A stretch of DNA of 64,000 nt from Occultella kanbiaonis (GTDB lineage: Bacteria; Actinomycetota; Actinomycetes; Actinomycetales; Beutenbergiaceae): contig NZ_CP046175.1 in the NCBI RefSeq assembly GCF_009708215.1, positions 4,650,001-4,714,000 on the forward strand, in the 5' to 3' direction. A program made the position numbers and the translations under genes. Below, piece after piece: positions 27,879-36,122 of this stretch. Position 1 is the stretch's first letter; the number at the start of each line of letters is the position of its first letter. The notes under the pieces are model-generated. The model made no database searches, was not told where the DNA came from, and was given only the letters and a program-made list of their open reading frames with translations.

Positions 27879-28412
27879 TCAGGCGCTGACGCGCTCGTCC
27901 CAGGCGGTGCGCAGCCGTGCCCGCGCGCGGGACAGTGCCGCGGCTGCTCCACCGCGGCCGATGCCGAGTGCGGCGGCCAACTCCTCGCCGTCGAGGCCCT
28001 CCCAGGCGTGCAGCATCAGGACGTGCCGGTCCCTGGCACTGAGCGCCGCGAGGGCCTCGGTCACCTGGGCGTCCGCGACCACCAGGTCCGCCGGGTCCGC
28101 GGCGTACTCGCCGTCGACGTCGTCCGGCAGTGCCTCGACCGGGATCGGGCGGCCCTTGCGCCGGTGGTTGGCGAGCACGAACCCGGCGGTCCGGTACAGC
28201 CACGGGAGCTCGTGCCCGTCGGGCACGTCCGCACGGCGACGCCAGGCGGTCGCGAGGACGTCCGCCGTCAGGTCGTCCACGTCGTCGCGCGGGGCTCGAC
28301 GCAGGAAGTACCGGTGGACGGCGCCGGCGTGAGCCGTGAAGAGCTCCTCGAACCAGGCGTCCGAGCGTGCGGCGGCACCACCCACAGTGGCGGGGCCGTC
28401 GTGGTCCGTCAT
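27879..28412 (-). CDS. ECF-type RNA polymerase sigma factor
   Basis: This 177-residue sigma-70 family protein has only regions 2 and 4. Region 2 is at about residues 15-85 (LFTAHAGAVHRYFLRRAP, DDLTADVLATAWRRR, LPWLYRTAGFVLANHRRK). Region 4 is at about 115-168 (LSARDRHVLMLHAWEGLDGEELAAALG, AAALSRARARLR). It recruits RNA polymerase to a stress-type regulon that cannot be named. The ATG at 28412 has GGGAG six bases upstream. The downstream membrane protein is its likely partner. Confidence 0.9.
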   Translation of the reverse strand: MTDHDGPATVGGAAARSDAWFEELFTAHAGAVHRYFLRRAPRDDVDDLTADVLATAWRRRADVPDGHELPWLYRTAGFVLANHRRKGRPIPVEALPDDVDGEYAADPADLVVADAQVTEALAALSARDRHVLMLHAWEGLDGEELAAALGIGRGGAAAALSRARARLRTAWDERVSA

Positions 28413-28485
28413 CGTCACTCCCGAATGCGCTGGGGGCACGGGCGGATGCCACGGTGCTCTCAAGATGCCTATGTCCCCATCACCA

Positions 28486-28504
28486 CGATCGTTTCACACG
28501 ATCG
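28486..28504. promoter_or_regulatory. Perfect palindrome upstream of the ECF sigma gene
   Basis: CGATCGT (28486-28492) and ACGATCG (28498-28504) form a perfect 7-bp inverted repeat with a 5-base spacer, about 75-90 bases upstream of the sigma ATG. It is a candidate operator. The rest of 28413-28660 holds no recognisable gene. Confidence 0.45.
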
Positions 28505-28660
28505 GCGCCGTGTTCGGTCGACGGCCCGCCCGTACCTGAGCCGCTGGCTGACCCGGGCGACCTCAGGCACAGAGGCGTGTGCGGGCGCGAGCGAGCAGGG
28601 CGAACGCGTCGACGTCGAGCGTGTCTCCCGGGGCGTCGGTGCTAGGACGCGGCAGTCGGA

Positions 28661-29491
28661 TCAAGGTTGCATCGGCGCAAACGGTCGAAGGTCCTCCTTG
28701 TCGCCATGAACGATCAGACAGGACGCCTCGGGCACCTCGCGCCAGGCGCCGTGCAGGTCGCCCAGCGGCTCGGACACCACGAGCCGGGCGTCGTCGGACA
28801 GGTCGTGCAGGACTGGGTTGTCCGGGTACTGGGCACGCAACGTCGAGACGTCGGTACTGTGGAAGAGCGAACGGGACGCACCCACCGACGAGTAGCGGAA
28901 CGCCCACGTCGTGTCGCCGTCGGTTGTCGCCACGGTCATCTGGACCGGTTGCTCGACGCCATGGTGACGACCGGTCGCCTCGACGAATCCGACCGCCCGT
29001 GCCACCGCCGCCGGCGGGTCGTCCAGCAACCCGAACGTCAGGGCGAGGAAGAACATCATCTCCGAGTCGGTCGACCCCTCGATCTGATTGAAGAGCGCCG
29101 GCTCCACCGCCATGGCGAGGTCACGCTTCATCGCCGGGTAGCCGGAGAGCATCCCGTTGTGCATCCACAGCCAGCGATCGTGGCGGAACGGGTGACAGTT
29201 GGTCTGCTGTACCGCGGACCCTGTCGAGGCCCGGATATGCGCGAAGACCCGGCGTGAGCTCGCGAGCGCCGACAGCTCCTGCAGGTTGCGGTCGTTCCAG
29301 GCCGGCTCAGTGCTGCGGAACACCCCAGGAGTGTCCCGCGCACCGTACCAACCGACACCGAACCCGTCTCCATTGGTCGTCGTCGCGCCGAGCTTCGAGT
29401 GTTTGCTCTGCACCACAAGAGAGTTCCGAGGCTTGAAGAGCAGGTCCTCCAGCAGTACCGGGGAACCGGAGTACGCGAGCCAGCGGCACAT
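28661..29491 (-). CDS. Class II glutamine amidotransferase (EgtC/YafJ-like)
   Basis: The 276-residue protein begins MCRWLAYSG, giving the N-terminal nucleophile Cys2 after Met removal. NGDGFGVGWYG and FAHIRASTGSAVQQTNCHPF complete the Ntn-hydrolase amidotransferase pocket. Stand-alone members include EgtC, which removes gamma-glutamyl groups in ergothioneine synthesis, and YafJ. No other egt gene is present, so an ergothioneine role is not supported. It is the last gene of a four-gene operon with a permease and an M20 dipeptidase. Hydrolysis of a gamma-glutamyl or amide substrate is therefore plausible. Confidence 0.88.
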   Translation of the reverse strand: MCRWLAYSGSPVLLEDLLFKPRNSLVVQSKHSKLGATTTNGDGFGVGWYGARDTPGVFRSTEPAWNDRNLQELSALASSRRVFAHIRASTGSAVQQTNCHPFRHDRWLWMHNGMLSGYPAMKRDLAMAVEPALFNQIEGSTDSEMMFFLALTFGLLDDPPAAVARAVGFVEATGRHHGVEQPVQMTVATTDGDTTWAFRYSSVGASRSLFHSTDVSTLRAQYPDNPVLHDLSDDARLVVSEPLGDLHGAWREVPEASCLIVHGDKEDLRPFAPMQP

Positions 29492-29562
29492 TGTCGCCCT
29501 CCTTGCGGGTCAGTGGTTGGTGCTTCGTCTGGGCCTCACGACCCAAGCGGTCCCCTCACCGA

Positions 29563-30909
29563 TCAGCGGACTGCCGCCGCGTAGCGCTGCAGGAACAGGG
29601 CCTCGGTCAGCGCCATGCCGGAGATCTCTCGCGGGTCCACGCTCTCGTTCGGGGCGTGGATCAAGGCCTGGGGCTCCTCGACGCCGATCAGGATCAGCTC
29701 GGCGCCGGGATAGGTGTCTGCGAACACGTTGCAGAGCGGGATCGAGCCGCCCTGCCCGAGGGTCGCCATCGGCCGGTCGAAGACCTCCTGCATGGCAGCG
29801 GCCATCGCCGTGTAGGCGGGCCCGTCGGTCTCGGCCTTGAAAGGCTCTCCGGTCGCCTCGGTCTCAACACTCACGCGCACGCCCCACGGAGCGGCGGCAC
29901 GCAGGTGCTCGTCGAGGGCGACCTTGGCGCTCTCAGGGCTCATCCCCGGCGGTATCCGCAGGTTGAGCCGCGCCGACGCGCGCGGCACGATGGCCGAGGC
30001 CGAACCGACGACCGGCGGGCAGTCGATACCCAGGATCGTCACCGCCGGGCGGGCCCACAGCATGTCCGAGACACTGCCGTCACCCAACAGCGACACACCA
30101 CTGATCGCCGTTGTGTCGGCCCGGAACTGGTCGGGAGGGTAGAGCTCGCCAGACCAGGTCTGCGTGTTGTCCAGTCCCCGGATCGTCGTGTTGCCGCGGT
30201 GGTCGCGCAGGGTCGCCAGGATCGCGACAAGTGCCGCCAACGCGTCCGGGGCCGCGCCGCCGAACATGCCGGAGTGCACCTCCGACGCGAGTGCTTCGAC
30301 GGTGACCACGACATTCACCATGCCGCGTAGGCTGACGGTCGCGGCCGGCTGACCGACGGCCGCGTTCCCGGTGTCACAGACCAGGATCGCGTCCGCGCGG
30401 AGCAGATCCGGGTTGTCGACGACGAACGACTCCAGACCCCCGGTACCCTGCTCCTCCGAGCCCTCGACCACGAGCTTCAGGTTCACCGGCACGTCCTGTC
30501 CCAGGGCCCGCAGCGCGATCAGGTGCATGATGATATTGCCCTTGCAGTCGGCGGTCCCGCGCCCGTACCAGCGTCCGTCCCTCTCGGTGAGCTGGAAGGG
30601 CTGTGTGCGCCACGCGGCGTCGTCGAGGGGTGGCTGCACGTCGTAGTGCGCGTAGAGCAGCACCGTGGGTGCGTCGGCGTGCGCGCACGGCCGAGAGCCG
30701 ACGACGGCGTTGCTGCCGTCCGACGTCGCGGCCAGCCGGGTGTCGGTGAACCCGAGCACCGAGAAGCGCTCGAGGACCCACTGTGCGGCGCGGTGGCACT
30801 CCTCGGGTGGGAACTGGCGCGAGTCGGCGACCGACTTGATCGCGACCAGCTCGGCGAGCTCCTCGCGGGCCCGGGGCATCAGCTCGGTGACGCGGGTCCT
30901 CAGGTCCAC
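29563..30909 (-). CDS. M20 family metallo-dipeptidase
   Basis: The 448-residue peptidase has the M20 metal-site residues His88 and Asp90 (YAHYDVQPP), Asp121 (GRGTADCKGN, where Cys replaces the usual second Asp), Glu152/Glu153 (EGSEEQG), Asp179 and a C-terminal His (IHAPNESVD). A dimerisation domain lies between about 190 and 310. It resembles the CNDP/ArgE-DapE-type dipeptidases that act in the cytoplasm. The GTG start lies three bases after the stop of the small membrane protein gene. The context suggests cleavage of a dipeptide or acylated amino acid imported by the permease. Confidence 0.92.
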   Translation of the reverse strand: MDLRTRVTELMPRAREELAELVAIKSVADSRQFPPEECHRAAQWVLERFSVLGFTDTRLAATSDGSNAVVGSRPCAHADAPTVLLYAHYDVQPPLDDAAWRTQPFQLTERDGRWYGRGTADCKGNIIMHLIALRALGQDVPVNLKLVVEGSEEQGTGGLESFVVDNPDLLRADAILVCDTGNAAVGQPAATVSLRGMVNVVVTVEALASEVHSGMFGGAAPDALAALVAILATLRDHRGNTTIRGLDNTQTWSGELYPPDQFRADTTAISGVSLLGDGSVSDMLWARPAVTILGIDCPPVVGSASAIVPRASARLNLRIPPGMSPESAKVALDEHLRAAAPWGVRVSVETEATGEPFKAETDGPAYTAMAAAMQEVFDRPMATLGQGGSIPLCNVFADTYPGAELILIGVEEPQALIHAPNESVDPREISGMALTEALFLQRYAAAVR

Positions 30910-30912
30910 GGC

Positions 30913-31359
30913 TCACTCCCCCGCCACGTTCGCGGTCTCGAGGCCCTCGACGAACTCCCGGAAGTCGTCCAGCTCGTCGGGGCAATAGACCTCGATGATC
31001 AGCAGCTGGCCCTGGAAGACCTTGCTGTCCGCGATCACTGGGCGTGCCCCCGGACCGCTCGCCCCGTTCGAGAGCTGCGACAGCAGGATGGACCGGTTCA
31101 GTGCATCGTTCGGGCTCTCGCAGGTGGCCCCGCCGTCATCGCCGAGGACACGCACGATCTGGTCCTGCGACGGCGCCGACGCGCCGGCCTCCTCGAGCGC
31201 CGCGATCAGCTGGTCGGCCTTCTCCTGCGCCTGGCGGGTCTCCCGGCCCGAGCTGAACGCGAGCAGCGCTCCGACGATGAGGACGGCGAGGATGATCCAG
31301 GCGGTGATGTAGATCCAGTTGCGTTCGCGTTTGCTCTGCGTCTCGAGGGGAGTGCTCAT
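30913..31359 (-). CDS. Small one-pass membrane protein in the permease operon
   Basis: This 148-residue protein has a short basic N-terminus (KRERNW), a single membrane segment (about 15-35) and an extracytoplasmic part with a helical region (RETRQAQEKADQLIAALEEAG). Two cysteines (CESPND and YCPDEL) could form a disulfide. No family was recognised. It overlaps the permease stop by four bases and precedes the dipeptidase by three, so it is certainly part of the operon and may be an accessory subunit or sensor. Confidence 0.75.
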   Translation of the reverse strand: MSTPLETQSKRERNWIYITAWIILAVLIVGALLAFSSGRETRQAQEKADQLIAALEEAGASAPSQDQIVRVLGDDGGATCESPNDALNRSILLSQLSNGASGPGARPVIADSKVFQGQLLIIEVYCPDELDDFREFVEGLETANVAGE

Positions 31360-32804
31360 GATGGAGCCACCTCCCGCGGTTCAGGTTGCTTCCAGGAGGG
31401 CTTGCGGAGCTTGTAGAAGAGGAACGGCACGAACAACCCGAGTCCGAGTGCGCCGCCGCCCACGATCAGGAAGTAGAGCCCGGAGTTGCCGCTCGCGAAC
31501 TGCGAGGGCGGAATGAACCCCACCAGCAGTGCGGCGAGCGAGGCCGTGAACCCGACGCCACACATCCCGACCAGCAGAGGTGCTCGGTAGCCACGGGGGT
31601 GGTCGGGATGCTTACGGCGCAACTGGATCGCGGCCACGAACATCAGGAGGTACATGATCAGGTAGACCTGGGTCGTGATCACCGAGAAGATCCAGTAGGC
31701 GCTGGAGACGTCGGGGATCAACGCGTAGGCGAGGCCGATCACGGTGGTGACGAGCCCCTGGACGACCAGGATGTTCTGCTGGACGCCGTTCTTGTTGAGC
31801 TTCTGCAGGAACGGCGGGAGGTAGCCCTCCTGGCGGGAGATCAGCAGCAGGCCCTTCGAGGGCCCGGCCAGCCAGGTCAGCATGCCGCCGAGAGAGGCGG
31901 TCACCAGCATGATGCCGACGATCGGAGTCAGCCACTGCCAGCCGAAGTTCGCGAAGACCGCGTCGAACGCCTGCATCACGCCGGCAGTGAGGGACAGCGT
32001 CTCGGCCGGCACGATCCATGCGATCGCCAGCGCCGGGAGGATGAAGATCGCCAGGACCATGCCCATCGCCAGGAACATCGACTTCGGGAACTCCTTGCCC
32101 GGGTTCTTCAGTGAGGAGACGTGAACGGCGTTCATCTCCATGCCGGAGTAGGAGAGGAAGTTGTTGACGATGAGCACCAGGCTGGAGAGTCCGGCCCACA
32201 CCGGGAAGATGTTCTCGGACGTCATTGGCGCTGCGGACGCATTACCCTGCCCGAGGAAGACCATGCCGAGCACAACCAGGACCACGCCGGGAATCAAGGT
32301 CCCGATGATCAGGCCGCCGCTGGCGAGGCCTGCCACACCCTTGGTCCCACGTGAGGAGACCCAGACACCGGACCAGTACACGACGATGATGACTATGGCG
32401 GTCCACACGCCACTGCTGGCCAGCTCTGGGTTGAAGACGTAGGCGAGCGTGCTCGCCACGAAGCCCAGCAGACTCGGGTAGTAGAAGACCGTCATCGCGA
32501 ACTGGCACCAGACGGCCAGGAAGCCCATCGGCTTGGAGATACCCTCCGAGACCCACTTGTAGATGCCGCCTTCCCAGCCGGACGCGAGTTCGGCGGAGAC
32601 CAGGGACGTCGGCAGCAGGAACACCACGGCCGGGAGCAGGTACAGGAACACGCAGGCCAGACCGTAGACGGCCATGGTCGGCGCCGCCCGAAGGCTGGCG
32701 ACCGAACTGGTGGTCATCATCGCCAGGGCCACCCACGAGATCCAGGCGGTAGGCGGGACCTTCGCTCGTGTTGCCATCTGGGCGACTGCGTCTCCGGCAC
32801 TCAT
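31356..32804 (-). CDS. APC superfamily amino acid permease (GadC-like)
   Basis: The 482-residue protein has about twelve membrane segments and the glutamate:GABA antiporter-like features AELASGWEGGIYKWVSEG, SYSGMEMNAVH, LTWLAGPSKGLLLISRQEGYLPPFLQKLNKNGV and RKHPDHPRGYRAP. It moves an amino acid or amine across the cytoplasmic membrane. Its ATG has no good ribosome site. Instead it overlaps the stop of a 15-codon reading frame that has a perfect one, which suggests coupled translation. It is the first main gene of the operon with the small membrane protein, dipeptidase and amidotransferase. Confidence 0.9.
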   Translation of the reverse strand: MSAGDAVAQMATRAKVPPTAWISWVALAMMTTSSVASLRAAPTMAVYGLACVFLYLLPAVVFLLPTSLVSAELASGWEGGIYKWVSEGISKPMGFLAVWCQFAMTVFYYPSLLGFVASTLAYVFNPELASSGVWTAIVIIVVYWSGVWVSSRGTKGVAGLASGGLIIGTLIPGVVLVVLGMVFLGQGNASAAPMTSENIFPVWAGLSSLVLIVNNFLSYSGMEMNAVHVSSLKNPGKEFPKSMFLAMGMVLAIFILPALAIAWIVPAETLSLTAGVMQAFDAVFANFGWQWLTPIVGIMLVTASLGGMLTWLAGPSKGLLLISRQEGYLPPFLQKLNKNGVQQNILVVQGLVTTVIGLAYALIPDVSSAYWIFSVITTQVYLIMYLLMFVAAIQLRRKHPDHPRGYRAPLLVGMCGVGFTASLAALLVGFIPPSQFASGNSGLYFLIVGGGALGLGLFVPFLFYKLRKPSWKQPEPREVAPS

Positions 32805-32848
32805 CCGAACCCCAGACAGGTGCGAGGCCTCCGAATTCCGGTCACCAT
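32801..32848 (-). CDS. Putative 15-residue leader peptide of the permease operon
   Basis: AAGGAG followed five bases later by ATG (32848) opens a frame encoding MVTGIRRPRTCLGFG. Its TGA (32803-32801) overlaps the permease ATG (32804) as ATGA. The permease itself lacks a Shine-Dalgarno, so ribosomes probably reach it by re-initiation. The peptide holds three arginine codons and one cysteine codon. Whether it senses charged tRNA or only couples translation is unknown. Confidence 0.5.
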   Translation of the reverse strand: MVTGIRRPRTCLGFG

Positions 32849-32912
32849 GATCACTCCTTGCCAGAGAGCCAGTTGGTGAACCCCAGGCTAGGGAGACGTG
32901 CCCGGCGCCGGA

Positions 32913-32929
32913 TCACTCTCAATGAGTGA
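32913..32929. promoter_or_regulatory. Inverted repeat upstream of the permease operon
   Basis: TCACTC (32913-32918) and GAGTGA (32924-32929) are a perfect 6-bp inverted repeat with a 5-base spacer, about 65-80 bases upstream of the leader-peptide ATG. The position and size suit a dimeric repressor or activator site. Confidence 0.4.
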
Positions 32930-33391
32930 AACGCCGACCCCGTTCGTCACTAGGGCTGGGCCTGTCAGCAGTCATGGATGACGGCGCCGCCCCGGTGCAT
33001 GCAGGGGCTGCGGAACGAACGATCCGAGTGGCGTGATCGACGATCACGTCCGCCCCCATAGACCGGGCGCCATCCCAACGGCACTCGGCACGTCCGCTCT
33101 CGCCGGCGTCCCGCCGAGGCCGACAACGACCTGGTGAAGGAACCTCGGCACCGCCAGGACGGCTCCTCGACGCCGGGATCCGGCGGGGCGAATCGAGCGG
33201 CGCCCAAGGGGTCGGTGCCTGGTGAGCCCATCATGCGTGCTCTCGGTGGCGTCTCGTGACGGGTCCAGTCCTGCGAGCCAAACGCAGGAACGGCGCCGAC
33301 TGAATCCCCCAGAGCAGGTGAGGCATCCCGCGGCCTCCGCCCATACAGTCGGTCCGGAACGGCCAACGGGCCGTTGACGGGAGGACGCCGG
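32930..33391. other. Gap without a recognised gene between two transporter operons
   Basis: This roughly 460-base stretch separates the divergent permease and MFS genes. An open frame on the minus strand (32965-33537) runs into the MFS gene and encodes only low-complexity Arg/Ser/Gly sequence, so it is not called. GGGAGG at 33379-33384 is the ribosome site of the MFS gene. Nothing else was recognised. Confidence 0.5.
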
Positions 33392-34891
33392 ATGAGCGGC
33401 GACACAGGGATGAGCACCCGGGCGGGTGGAGTACTCGCGGCCACCTGCATCTCGACCCTGGTGGTGAACGCAAACACCTCGGCCGTCAGTATCCTGCTTC
33501 CCGCCATCTCGGAGGACACCGGCACGTCGGTCGCCACGCTGCAGTGGGCAGTGACGGGCTACTCGCTGGTTGGTGCTGCGGTGATCGTCACCTCGGGCTC
33601 GCTGGGTGACGTCTTCGGCCGCAAGCGGGTGTTCCAGCTCGGCCTGTTGTTGTTCGTCGCCTCGTGTGTCCTGATTGCCCTCGCGCAGTCCGGCGCCATG
33701 GTGATCGCCGGGCGCGTCATCCAGGGCGCGGCGGGGGCGACGATCCTGGCGTGCGGGCTGAGCCTGCTTTCGGTCGCCAAGAAGGGGGACGAACAGCTAC
33801 GGGCGGTGTCCCTGTGGGGCGCCGCGGCCGCCGTCGGTGCGGCGCTCGGCCCGTTGCTGGGCGGCGTGCTCGTCGGCATCACCGGCTGGCAGGGGCTGTT
33901 CTGGATCGACGCCGTCGTTGCTCTGCTCTGCATGGTGCTGACCGCAGTCACTGTCACCGAGTCGCGGGACCCAACCCGGCCGAGGACGATCGACTATGCC
34001 GGCACGGTGCTGATCGCGCTGACGCTGACGCCGCTGATCCTCGCCGTCACGATGAGCGGCGAATGGGGCTGGATCTCGGTGGGCACGCTGAGCTGTGTCG
34101 CGATCGCGATCGCTGCCGGGATGGCGTTCGTCGCCGTGGAGAGACGGGTGGCCGTGCCGCTGCTCGACCTGGCCCTGCTGCGTAACCGGGTCCTCGTCGG
34201 GTCCACGATCGCGATCCTCATCGGCGCGGGAACGATCAACGGTCTGATGTACTTGCTGAGCCTCTATTTCCAGGACCCAGCCGCGCTGGGCTTCAGTCCT
34301 CTCCAGGCCGGCCTGGCCACCCTGCCGGCAACGGTCGGGCTGGTGGTCGTGGCTCCCATGGTGCCGAAGTTGGCGGCTCGGTTCGGCGGCCGACAGACGA
34401 TCGGCGTCGGGTTCGCCGTCACCGCCGCCGGCTTCGTCATCGTTGGTCTGGTCGACGCATCGTGGCAGTACGCCGCGTTCCTGTTGCCATTGGTCGCGAT
34501 CGCCGTCGGGATGGGCCTGTCGAACGGCCCCGCGTCGTCGGCGGCGACGGCGTCGGTTCCGGAGAACCAGGTGGGCGGGGCGTCCGGTGTGTCCAACATG
34601 GCCCGGTACGTCGGCGCCGCGGTGGCCACGGCCCTGGCCGCCACCATCTACGGCAGCGTGATCGGAAACCAGACGGCCGATGGTGCGTCGCCGTCCGACG
34701 CGCTGGCCGCCGGCCTGGCCGCGGCCTCGTGGATGATGGCGATCTTCAGCTTCCTGGGCGTCCTGATGGCCTTCGTGATCGCCCGGCACCGTGCACCCAC
34801 CGGCACGTTGAACGACGCCGCCGCCTCGGCGGCGGCCCACACCCACACGTTGCCGACCTCTGCGACGGCCAGATCAGGGAGCCTCTCATGA
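33392..34891 (+). CDS. MFS transporter, DHA2 (EmrB/QacA) type
   Basis: The 499-residue protein has about fourteen hydrophobic segments and the DHA2 motifs LQWAVTGYSLV, GSLGDVFGRKRVF (motif A) and GAALGPLLGGVL (motif C, the antiporter motif). It probably exports a small organic compound using the proton gradient. The ATG at 33392 is preferred since GGAGG lies eight bases upstream; a TTG further upstream is less likely. Its stop overlaps the ATG of the Xaa-Pro peptidase gene, so the two are co-translated. Confidence 0.9.
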   Translation: MSGDTGMSTRAGGVLAATCISTLVVNANTSAVSILLPAISEDTGTSVATLQWAVTGYSLVGAAVIVTSGSLGDVFGRKRVFQLGLLLFVASCVLIALAQSGAMVIAGRVIQGAAGATILACGLSLLSVAKKGDEQLRAVSLWGAAAAVGAALGPLLGGVLVGITGWQGLFWIDAVVALLCMVLTAVTVTESRDPTRPRTIDYAGTVLIALTLTPLILAVTMSGEWGWISVGTLSCVAIAIAAGMAFVAVERRVAVPLLDLALLRNRVLVGSTIAILIGAGTINGLMYLLSLYFQDPAALGFSPLQAGLATLPATVGLVVVAPMVPKLAARFGGRQTIGVGFAVTAAGFVIVGLVDASWQYAAFLLPLVAIAVGMGLSNGPASSAATASVPENQVGGASGVSNMARYVGAAVATALAATIYGSVIGNQTADGASPSDALAAGLAAASWMMAIFSFLGVLMAFVIARHRAPTGTLNDAAASAAAHTHTLPTSATARSGSLS

Positions 34892-36024
34892 ACACGACCG
34901 ACCCGACGGCATCGGCGCCGTTCACCAGCGCCGACTATGCGGCGCGGATGCGCCGCGCCGTGGCCGAGGCGACGCGCGCCGGGCTCGACGGCCTGCTGGT
35001 CATGCCCGGACCCGAACTGGTCTGGCTCACCGGCTACCGGCCCACGGCGATCACCGAACGACTGACCGTGCTGGTGCTCGCCGCCGACCACGAACCGACC
35101 CTGGTGGTGCCGGCCCTGGAACGGCCCGATGCGGAGGGCGCCACCGGGGCGCCCGGCCTCATGATCGTGGACTGGGCCGACGGCGAGGACCCGTTCGCGA
35201 GGGCGGGTGCCCTGATCCGTGCGGACGCCACCTTGGGGATCTCCGACTCCGCCTGGGCGATGCACCTCCTCGGGCTGCAGGATGCGGTACCCGGTACCTC
35301 GTACCTGTCGCTGACGCAGAGTCTGCCGATGCTCCGGGCCGTCAAGGATGCCGCCGAGCTGGCCCGGCTGGAAGCGGCCGGTGCCGCCGCGGACGCGACA
35401 TACGAGCAGATCCTCGGGGTCCGCTTCGCCGGGCGAAGAGAGACCGAGGTCGCCGCCGACCTGGCGCGGCTCCTTCGGGAGTTCGGCCACGAGCAGGTCG
35501 ACTTCACCGTGGTCGGATCCGGCCCGAACGGCGCGAACCCGCACCACGAGGCGGGCGAACGCACCATCGAGGTCGGCGACGCCGTCGTCCTCGACTTCGG
35601 CGGGCTCATGCACGGCTACGGATCCGACACCAGCCGCACCGTGTGCGTCGGCGAGCCGAGGCCCGAGATCCGTGACGTCCACGAGATCGTTCGGCTGGCG
35701 CAGCAGGCAGGGGTCGACGCGGTCCAGCCGGGTGTCGCCTGCCAGGAGATCGACCGCGCGGCCCGGGCAGTGATCTCGGACGCGGGCTACGGCGACAAGT
35801 TCATCCACCGCACCGGCCACGGCATCGGCACCACCACCCACGAACCGCCGTACATGATCGAGGGCGAGGAACAACCTCTGGTGCCAGGGATGTGCTTCTC
35901 CGTCGAGCCCGGCATCTACCTCGCCGGCCGGTTCGGAGTCCGCATCGAGGACATCGTCACGGTCACCGACACCGGCGCTCGGCGGTTCAACAACACCGAG
36001 CGCGAGCTGCGCATCGTCGGGTAG
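34888..36024 (+). CDS. Xaa-Pro aminopeptidase-like M24 peptidase
   Basis: The 378-residue protein has an N-terminal creatinase-like domain (1-140) and a pita-bread M24 domain. The five metal ligands are all visible: Asp236 (VLDFGG), Asp247 (GSDTSRT), His311 (TGHGIG), Glu340 (VEPGIY) and Glu354 (RIEDIV). It removes an N-terminal residue before proline, or cleaves a related substrate. It overlaps the MFS stop by four bases. The pairing suggests the pump and peptidase handle the same peptide or its product. Confidence 0.92.
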   Translation: MNTTDPTASAPFTSADYAARMRRAVAEATRAGLDGLLVMPGPELVWLTGYRPTAITERLTVLVLAADHEPTLVVPALERPDAEGATGAPGLMIVDWADGEDPFARAGALIRADATLGISDSAWAMHLLGLQDAVPGTSYLSLTQSLPMLRAVKDAAELARLEAAGAAADATYEQILGVRFAGRRETEVAADLARLLREFGHEQVDFTVVGSGPNGANPHHEAGERTIEVGDAVVLDFGGLMHGYGSDTSRTVCVGEPRPEIRDVHEIVRLAQQAGVDAVQPGVACQEIDRAARAVISDAGYGDKFIHRTGHGIGTTTHEPPYMIEGEEQPLVPGMCFSVEPGIYLAGRFGVRIEDIVTVTDTGARRFNNTERELRIVG

Positions 36025-36122
36025 CGACAGCTCGCCGCGTGTGCTTCGGCGAACACCCCGGAGCACGTCTTGAGCGCGCGCTGACGTGTCTGCCACTGCA
36101 CCGCACGGCGACCGGGCTCTCG

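Noticed and set aside
28661-29491. Ergothioneine enzyme EgtC
   Set aside because: The fold fits, but no egtA, egtB, egtD or egtE neighbour is present, so only the general amidotransferase class is given.
32965-33537. Minus-strand frame of 190 codons between the permease and MFS genes
   Set aside because: It overlaps the MFS start, has Arg/Ser-rich irregular sequence, no ribosome site and no family similarity.
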